Virus record (IMG/VR): IMGVR_UViG_3300042504_002615
Location: 1-26,939 of that record
DNA: 26,939 bases
From: a virus
Direction: 5' to 3' (one strand)
Positions 23,406 through 26,939 of the stretch are shown piece by piece (position 1 is the first letter of the stretch; the number at the start of each line of letters is the position of its first letter). The notes beneath the pieces were generated by a model, which worked only from the letters and a program-made list of their open reading frames with translations, searched no databases and was not told the origin of the DNA. The position numbers and the translations under genes are program-made.

Positions 23406-24239
23406 TTAACCTCCATAGCCCATGCGCTGGGCGTTGCTCATAATACTGCTAACGTAATGCTTGTTCTGCTTCCAGTCAAAGTAACTGCCTTTGGCCTTAC
23501 GCTTGGCGTGTAACTGCCTACCATAATCAGGGCTAAAGCCAGCTTGTGCAAATCTTGCACCATCTGCCCCGCCGTTGTATGCAGCTAGGGCTACCTCCCA
23601 ACCCCCATAGTCACGCCTTAACTTTGCCATGTACCGCATCGCACCATCTAGTGATGAGTGCGGGTCGTTACGATTGACCTTAAACCGCTTGGCAGTGGTG
23701 GCAATAAACTGCGCAATGCCACAAGCACCAGCATTACTACACACCCTCGCCCTAAACCCACTTTCTTGGTTAATTTGTGAGTGGGCTATCTCAAACGGCA
23801 CCCCGTGGCGGTAGGCGTAATCTTTTAACACCCACTGGTAACGCTGCTGTGGGCTTAACGCCTCCCAAGCCTTGCCTACTGGCCTGCCGTCGCTAGAGGC
23901 TACCTTTGCTAGCACTGGCACTGGGTGAGCTTGGGCTGCCTGCTCTAGCCGTAACTGGGGCTTTGGGCTTTGCTCGGCTTGAGCTACCTCCACTTTCGGC
24001 TTGTCGTAGGGGTTTTTAAAAGTCAGCCCTTGGCCTAACCAAGCACCGTCAATGGCCAGTTTACAAGCCTGCTCCCCTTGGTTGCAAGCACTAGCCACAC
24101 CCTCGCCTACCTGCTGGTAGTTACGGCTCTTATCGCTTTGCACGTCATCAAAGGTGTAGCTCTCGCCACTGCACCCGCTAAACAGCACCACGCTAGCAAT
24201 CAAGGCCGTGGCGGTGATAGGCACTAAGTATGTCGTCAT
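23406..24239 (-). CDS. Lipoprotein lytic transglycosylase (SLT domain)
   Basis: A 277-residue product. Residues 1-22 form a signal sequence ending in LFSGC, a slightly divergent lipobox with Cys23 as the likely lipidated residue. Residues 24-120 are a polar linker with three further Cys. Residues 130-275 form a goose-type SLT domain: INQES with catalytic Glu159, a Cys pair loop (VCSNAGACG), GIAQF (174-178) and ALAAYNGG (217-224). It should cleave the MurNAc-GlcNAc bond in peptidoglycan while anchored to a membrane. It is separate from and antiparallel to the M15 endolysin. Its leader shares an 18-base repeat with the next upstream gene. It may be an envelope-modifying, exclusion or accessory lysis enzyme. 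Confidence 0.87.
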   Translation of the reverse strand: MTTYLVPITATALIASVVLFSGCSGESYTFDDVQSDKSRNYQQVGEGVASACNQGEQACKLAIDGAWLGQGLTFKNPYDKPKVEVAQAEQSPKPQLRLEQAAQAHPVPVLAKVASSDGRPVGKAWEALSPQQRYQWVLKDYAYRHGVPFEIAHSQINQESGFRARVCSNAGACGIAQFIATTAKRFKVNRNDPHSSLDGAMRYMAKLRRDYGGWEVALAAYNGGADGARFAQAGFSPDYGRQLHAKRKAKGSYFDWKQNKHYVSSIMSNAQRMGYGG

Positions 24240-24254
24240 CTCGTTTTCTCCTCG
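24237..24254 (-). repeat. 18-base leader repeat, copy 1 (transglycosylase start)
   Basis: CATCTCGTTTTCTCCTCG on the plus strand is identical to 24518-24535. On the minus strand it reads as a GAGGAG Shine-Dalgarno, an A-rich spacer and the ATG. Two adjacent genes of the operon therefore share the same translation-start cassette. Confidence 0.85.
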
Positions 24255-24265
24255 GTTTATTAACT

Positions 24266-24520
24266 CTAACCTTCAATAGGGGTAATTCTTTCATTAACAG
24301 AAGCACAGTAAGGAACTCGCTCATTTGGTGGCCTTAAACAAGCGTAATCCTTATCAACACTTACTTCAAACCCACGTGTTGTTGCGTTATCCATTAAGGC
24401 TTCAAGTTGCCCACGGTATAGTTGCTTGTCAGCATCCAGCCTTGTAATTTGGCCAAGCTGATACCCATAAATCAAACTTAGCACTGTCGCCACTATACCG
24501 CATGTAATCGCTTGTTTCAT
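24266..24520 (-). CDS. Small signal-anchored protein with external cysteines (84 residues)
   Basis: Residues 3-24 (QAITCGIVATVLSLIYGYQL) form an N-terminal membrane segment after MK. The rest is polar with a short heptad-like helix (ITRLDADKQLYRGQLEALM) and a C-terminal loop bounded by two Cys (ACLRPPNERVPYC), which could form a disulfide if exported. The start uses the same GAGGAG leader as the transglycosylase gene. It stands 26 bases upstream of that gene, so the two are probably made together. No family is recognised. Confidence 0.72.
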   Translation of the reverse strand: MKQAITCGIVATVLSLIYGYQLGQITRLDADKQLYRGQLEALMDNATTRGFEVSVDKDYACLRPPNERVPYCASVNERITPIEG

Positions 24521-24535
24521 CTCGTTTTCTCCTCG
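24518..24535 (-). repeat. 18-base leader repeat, copy 2 (84-residue membrane protein start)
   Basis: Identical to 24237-24254 and placed the same way over the ATG and Shine-Dalgarno. The flanks diverge but remain A/T-rich. A 53-base gap upstream contains a short GGCC/GGCC inverted repeat and no clear promoter. Confidence 0.85.
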
Positions 24536-24573
24536 TTTACTACACTAACTAACTTAACTGGCCTCCTCTCGGC

Positions 24574-24759
24574 CTAAACAACCTCACTATCATCAGGGTA
24601 GCCAACTGGCACAGGGGCATCGCTACTGGCCTCTACCGTGGCGGTGGAGAGCCTGTCAATCTGCACGTGGTGCTGGTAGTCAACGTAAGCCACTGTCACC
24701 ATAAAGGCGACGATAACGGCTAGGCCAAGGGTTGCGCCTAGGTGTTTAAGGGTTTTCAT
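24574..24759 (-). CDS. Small membrane protein (61 residues)
   Basis: I use the ATG at 24759, in an ATGA overlap with the upstream stop, rather than 24780. Residues 8-27 (GATLGLAVIVAFMVTVAYVD) form a membrane segment preceded by basic MKTLKH, predicting an external C-terminus, which is short, acidic and Pro/Ser-rich. No motif is recognised. It is one of three small anchored proteins around the transglycosylase lipoprotein. Confidence 0.68.
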   Translation of the reverse strand: MKTLKHLGATLGLAVIVAFMVTVAYVDYQHHVQIDRLSTATVEASSDAPVPVGYPDDSEVV

Positions 24760-24947
24760 AATGGCAATTCTCCGCCCCATTCAGGGTCGTAACTTTCTTT
24801 GAGGCTTCCGCTTTTCATGCCTTTTGCCCCATCAATCCAGCCCTGCTGGTAATACTTTTGGAGAGCCAGCTTTATGCGTTCTATAAGCTGATGCTCGTCG
24901 CCCCAATCGGCCATTATGGCCCTGGCTATCTCTTCAGCAGTTGCCAT
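24756..24947 (-). CDS. Small helical protein (63 residues)
   Basis: Begins in a TAATG overlap with the upstream gene; GGAGGG lies eight bases before the ATG. The N-terminal two thirds are helical (EEIARAIMADWGDEHQLIER, then IKLALQKYYQQGWIDGAKGM), followed by a polar tail with DPEWGGELPL. The helix pair with a YYQQG-x-x-DG turn is common in small phage early proteins, but I cannot name a family. Soluble, slightly acidic. Confidence 0.7.
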   Translation of the reverse strand: MATAEEIARAIMADWGDEHQLIERIKLALQKYYQQGWIDGAKGMKSGSLKESYDPEWGGELPL

Positions 24948-25141
24948 TAAAACAACCCTCCATACAGCCTAGCAGGGTTAAGGATTGCCTTAATCTCGGC
25001 CTCCTGCGCCAAGGTGTCGGCTGTCTCAAACTGGCTATAGTCAGGGGCTTGGCCTTTAACAAAGCCTAAGGGGGCTTGCTGGTTGTACAGCTCTTTATCT
25101 AACCGCCGTTGAACGGCAGGGGGGTATTGAGGGGGGTTCAT
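24947..25141 (-). CDS. Small unrecognised protein (64 residues)
   Basis: A Pro/Gln/Ala-rich N-terminus (MNPPQYPPAVQRRLDKELYN) leads into an acidic helix (FETADTLAQEAEIKAIL) and a terminal LYGGLF. No signal or membrane segment. AAAGGA precedes the ATG, and the stop overlaps the next start by one base. The 40-base gap upstream contains GTGTGTGTGA (minus strand), also present upstream of the next gene to the right. Confidence 0.68.
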   Translation of the reverse strand: MNPPQYPPAVQRRLDKELYNQQAPLGFVKGQAPDYSQFETADTLAQEAEIKAILNPARLYGGLF

Positions 25142-25181
25142 TGGCTAGGTTCCTTTAACAGAGGGGTCACACACACGGTAC

Positions 25182-25445
25182 TTAAGCTCCCCAAAAAGGG
25201 TACTCAATTTTACGCCTACGCCTCACTGGCTGGCTCCTACGAACTAAACTGATAATGTCATCTATACCCAAAGAAAGGCCTTTTTTATCAGATTCGGGAG
25301 GCTGATTAAAGGCTTTCAATTTCTGTAAATACTGCTCGTATTCCTTTATTAAGTTGGGGAGGCTCTCCATCCTTTCTTGAAGAATAACCTTAAAGGCTTG
25401 GCGTTGCTCCGCTGTCAGCGACTGCAAAAACTCATCTGTATTCAT
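25182..25445 (-). CDS. Small helical protein with basic C-terminus
   Basis: I choose the ATG at 25445 because GGAG lies nine bases upstream; the ATG at 25460 has no ribosome site. The 87-residue product is an amphipathic helical protein (FLQSLTAEQRQAFKVILQER, then SLPNLIKEYEQYLQKLKAF). A polar linker and a basic tail (RRSQPVRRRRKIEYPFWGA) follow, suggesting contact with nucleic acid or membrane surface. Not recognised. Confidence 0.7.
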   Translation of the reverse strand: MNTDEFLQSLTAEQRQAFKVILQERMESLPNLIKEYEQYLQKLKAFNQPPESDKKGLSLGIDDIISLVRRSQPVRRRRKIEYPFWGA

Positions 25446-25484
25446 CTCTAGGTACTCCATTCACACACACTAACGGCTTGCGCC

Positions 25485-25748
25485 TTAACTTTCACACTTA
25501 ACCATAAGAGCCTTGCCTAGTTCAAAAAGTAGTCTTTCGTTAATGGCTATTAGCTCTTTGTTCTCTTTTTGTAATTGTTGGCATTGAGCCTGCCAACTGT
25601 TCATAATGGCCAAAGCCTGTTCACCTTGTGAGGCATGGGCGGCAACAACAACCTTGTAATCTTCCATAACAACCTTGTAATCTTCCATAGCCCTGATAGC
25701 CAAGGCCTTATAAGGTGGTTTAAAAAGGTTATAAAGCCATCTGAACAC
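25485..25748 (-). CDS. Coiled-coil protein with internal 7-residue duplication
   Basis: GTG start with GGAGG seven bases upstream. The 87-residue product begins MFRWLYNLFKPPYKALAIRA, an amphipathic aromatic start that could lie on a membrane, then MEDYKVV twice in a row, then a long coiled-coil helix (QAQCQQLQKENKELIAINER). The repeated unit is an exact 21-base duplication (25647-25688). It is the first gene after the regulator's terminator. No function is recognised. Confidence 0.7.
   Translation of the reverse strand: MFRWLYNLFKPPYKALAIRAMEDYKVVMEDYKVVVAAHASQGEQALAIMNSWQAQCQQLQKENKELIAINERLLFELGKALMVKCES
25647..25688. repeat. Exact 21-base tandem duplication
   Basis: Two adjacent identical 21-base units (25647-25667 and 25668-25688) inside the gene at 25485-25748. 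The unit length keeps the frame and duplicates seven residues. Perfect identity suggests a recent slippage event. Confidence 0.92.
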
Positions 25749-25763
25749 AAAGTATCCTCCACT

Positions 25764-25785
25764 AAAAACCAGCTAACGGTGCTGG
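25764..25785 (-). terminator. Rho-independent terminator after the HTH regulator gene
   Basis: On the minus strand CCAGC pairs with GCTGG over a seven-base loop and is followed by TTTTT (plus-strand A run 25764-25768). It lies 50 bases after the regulator stop and before the ribosome site of the next gene, so it would separate or attenuate transcription between them. Confidence 0.7.
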
Positions 25786-25799
25786 CTTTGGGTGAAGGT

Positions 25800-25815
25800 G
25801 GGTAGTTGCCTACCC
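25800..25815. other. Second hairpin downstream of the regulator
   Basis: GGGTAG (25800-25805) pairs with CTACCC (25810-25815) over a four-base loop. There is no T run on either side. It lies between the regulator stop and the terminator and could protect the transcript end or serve as a protein-binding site. Confidence 0.4.
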
Positions 25816-25835
25816 GCCTGCAAGTTGTCAAAAAA

Positions 25836-26078
25836 CTATCGTTTTGCCGTCGCCAGCAATTCGTCCAAGTGAGCCAAAGCCCTAGTCATCCGTTGCGCCA
25901 TGCCATATGCTCGAGCTAAGTCGTGCAACTTGCCTACGCTTAATGGTCTAGGACGAGCCTCACCATGATACCAACGCCACACCGTTGTAGGCGTGACCCC
26001 TACCAAGGTAGCTAGCTGCTTTTGAGTTAGCCCAATCTCCTCTATAAGGCTTTGTAATGTTGGTCTTGGCTTAGGCAT
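25836..26078 (-). CDS. Cro/C1-type HTH transcriptional regulator
   Basis: An 80-residue product with a standard HTH_3 fold in residues 8-65: LIEEIGLTQKQLATLVGVTP (helices 1-3) and TTVWRWYHGEARPRP (recognition helix and turn), then a helix ending in RALAHLDELLA. There is no C-terminal peptidase or oligomerisation domain, so it is Cro-like or a minimal repressor. AGGA lies six bases before the ATG. A promoter and palindromes lie directly upstream and a terminator follows, so it is probably an autoregulated single-gene transcript within the leftward cluster. It may control lysogeny or early gene expression; without an integrase in view, lysogeny is not shown. Confidence 0.87.
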   Translation of the reverse strand: MPKPRPTLQSLIEEIGLTQKQLATLVGVTPTTVWRWYHGEARPRPLSVGKLHDLARAYGMAQRMTRALAHLDELLATAKR

Positions 26079-26103
26079 TTCGTTCCTTTCATTTGATACT
26101 ATA

Positions 26104-26131
26104 ACTATACACTAAAAGTAATTTAATGCAA
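26104..26131 (-). promoter_or_regulatory. Promoter of the HTH regulator gene
   Basis: On the minus strand TTGCAT (plus 26126-26131) is followed after 16 bases by TATAGT (plus 26104-26109); a second TATAGT abuts it at 26098-26103. Initiation near 26097 would leave a leader of about 19 bases with the AGGA site. The spacing and A/T-rich surroundings fit a sigma70 promoter. Confidence 0.6.
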
Positions 26132-26142
26132 TACCCCTTTAG

Positions 26143-26184
26143 GGTGTATCTACACCGCTTGGGGGAGGGGTGCTATACTACCCC
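26143..26184. promoter_or_regulatory. Two palindromes upstream of the regulator, candidate operators
   Basis: GGTGTA-TC-TACACC (26143-26156) is a perfect inverted repeat with a two-base centre. GGGGT at 26167-26171 and ACCCC at 26180-26184 form a second one around a TGCTATAC core that looks like an extended -10 on the plus strand. They lie upstream of the regulator promoter in a 133-base non-coding gap. Binding by the adjacent HTH protein is inferred. Confidence 0.45.
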
Positions 26185-26211
26185 TGTGGAGCTAACACAC
26201 CCTTCCCCTCG

Positions 26212-26760
26212 TCACTCACCCCGCCCACTGGAAACGGTGGGCTTGGCGGGGTTACGCTTAGCTTTGTTGATAGCACCCTTTACTTTCTTTTGCCATAGAA
26301 CGGCATCAGACGGTTTTATTTTTTCTTTATGGGCAACATAAACACTACAGCGAGAAAAGTCTGTATTGTCTCGGCAGATGCTCCCGCTATAGAAATCAAC
26401 ATTAACAATCAGCCTCCACGGTTGCACTTGAGCTACTGCTAATAAATCACCGCCAAACATTTCAATTTTTTGTATTTTGGGTATCAAAAACAACGTGCCC
26501 CCTGCTGTGTTTTTATCCAGCCTAAGCTCCCACCTCTCTAAATCAAAAGGTGCTGTTGTTGTCTTTTGAGGCTCAACATAATAAGTCTGCTTTAGCAGTT
26601 GTAGTTTCTCGCCAGTCGGCTTTGCCTTTGCTTCGACAAAGCGACTAGAAAAACCTTGTTTTACTGCATAAACACTACTGGGGGAAAGAATATCAAAAAA
26701 GCCATTGGAGCAGTCAGCAATAGCTTTATACACTTCACCTAAAGTTAGAGCTTTGCTCAC
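26212..26760 (-). CDS. Unrecognised protein upstream of the regulator (182 residues)
   Basis: I place the start at GTG 26760, which has AGGAGG eight bases upstream and a GTGA overlap with the preceding stop; an alternative GTG at 26769 sits on the Shine-Dalgarno itself. The product is mixed alpha/beta: a helical N-terminus (LTLGEVYKAIADCSNGFFDI), a beta-rich centre with VEAKAKPTGEKLQLL, FDLERWELRLD and WRLIVNVDFYSG, and a basic tail (KKVKGAINKAKRNPAKPTVS). Three Cys lie in the second half or N-terminus. No family is recognised. The long strands and basic tail would suit a nucleic-acid-binding or restriction-type fold, but this is speculation. Confidence 0.7.
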   Translation of the reverse strand: MSKALTLGEVYKAIADCSNGFFDILSPSSVYAVKQGFSSRFVEAKAKPTGEKLQLLKQTYYVEPQKTTTAPFDLERWELRLDKNTAGGTLFLIPKIQKIEMFGGDLLAVAQVQPWRLIVNVDFYSGSICRDNTDFSRCSVYVAHKEKIKPSDAVLWQKKVKGAINKAKRNPAKPTVSSGRGE

Positions 26761-26939
26761 GCCAACCACCTCCTAGGCTTCACCATCTTGGCATCTTCCA
26801 CAAGGCAGTGGGTTATAAACGCCCCAAATGCCGTGCCGTAGACAAGCGAGAAGGCGTTAAAAGCCGTGTCGCCTATCTGCCTAGCCCTTTGCACTAACGG
26901 CCTGCTGTGGGGCGTTGTGGGCGGGTATGGGTTAATTGG
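26757..26939 (-). CDS. Partial hydrophobic protein at the right edge
   Basis: An open frame of 60 codons runs from the window edge to a TGA at 26757-26759, overlapping the next GTG start in GTGA. There is no ATG before codon 52, so the gene either starts outside the window or at a GTG/TTG near codons 15-16. The middle (TAFNAFSLVYGTAFGAFITH) is hydrophobic and may cross the membrane; the end is basic (KMVKPRRWLA). Strong coupling to the downstream gene supports that it is real. No family is assigned. Confidence 0.6.
   Translation of the reverse strand, partial: PINPYPPTTPHSRPLVQRARQIGDTAFNAFSLVYGTAFGAFITHCLVEDAKMVKPRRWLA

Noticed and set aside
24560-24574. GGCC...GGCC inverted repeat on the minus strand as a terminator
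   Set aside because: Only a four-base stem and no T run follows.
26215-26245. G/C-rich hairpin at the end of the 182-residue gene as a terminator
   Set aside because: A stem can be drawn, but no T run follows on the minus strand.
26126-26341. Plus-strand open frame of 71 codons at the regulatory gap
   Set aside because: Starts in the promoter region without a ribosome site and runs antisense to a better-supported gene.
1-26939. Search for tRNA genes, CRISPR arrays, insertion sequences, attachment sites and integrase
   Set aside because: No cloverleaf-like run, regularly spaced repeat, transposase motif or tyrosine/serine recombinase was seen on either strand.

Overview
The window is about 27 kb of a tailed, podovirus-type bacteriophage genome (or prophage). 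The plus strand carries a continuous late region of virion, tail and lysis genes from the left edge to about 21.7 kb. The minus strand carries a convergent cluster of small genes from about 21.8 kb to the right edge. No housekeeping genes, rRNA, tRNA, CRISPR array, integrase or insertion sequence is visible. The tailspike with a beta-helix-type entry motif, the lipoprotein signal on a lytic transglycosylase and the small membrane-anchored proteins suggest a Gram-negative (diderm) host, but the host genus cannot be read from the sequence. CTAG is common, while GATC, CCGG and CGCG are almost absent, which hints at restriction pressure in the host range.

Layout, plus strand: portal protein C-terminus (cut by the window edge) with a small gene overprinted on its end; scaffold; P22-type coat protein; two unrecognised virion-region genes; head-tail adaptor (gp4-like); tail nozzle/stabilisation protein (gp10-like); GNAT-like protein (gp14-like); then five genes that look like ejection (internal virion) proteins, ending in an 814- and a 1308-residue giant. 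The order follows P22 genes 1-8-5-4-10-(26)-14-7-20-16, although no tail-needle (gp26) gene was found. Next come three host-recognition genes (243, 272 and 855 residues), a 64-residue protein and a 145-residue knob-like protein. Last is a lysis module: two small membrane or hydrophobic proteins, a 133-residue unknown and an M15-type peptidoglycan peptidase. A strong rho-independent terminator closes this region at 21767-21795, with a promoter-like element just before it.

Layout, minus strand, transcribed right to left: a partial hydrophobic protein at the right edge, a 182-residue unknown, a regulatory gap with promoter and palindromes, a Cro/C1-type HTH regulator with its own terminator, then a tightly packed run of 13 small genes. 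That run includes three small N-terminally anchored membrane proteins, a lipoprotein lytic transglycosylase and two DUF551-like proteins. Many junctions on both strands overlap as TAATG, ATGA or GTGA, indicating translational coupling.

Together the plus strand builds the capsid, tail and DNA-ejection conduit and then lyses the cell. The minus strand looks like an early or accessory operon with an envelope theme that does not belong to the usual late lysis cassette; it is the least explained part of the window. All functional names are from reading motifs and gene order; no database search was possible.
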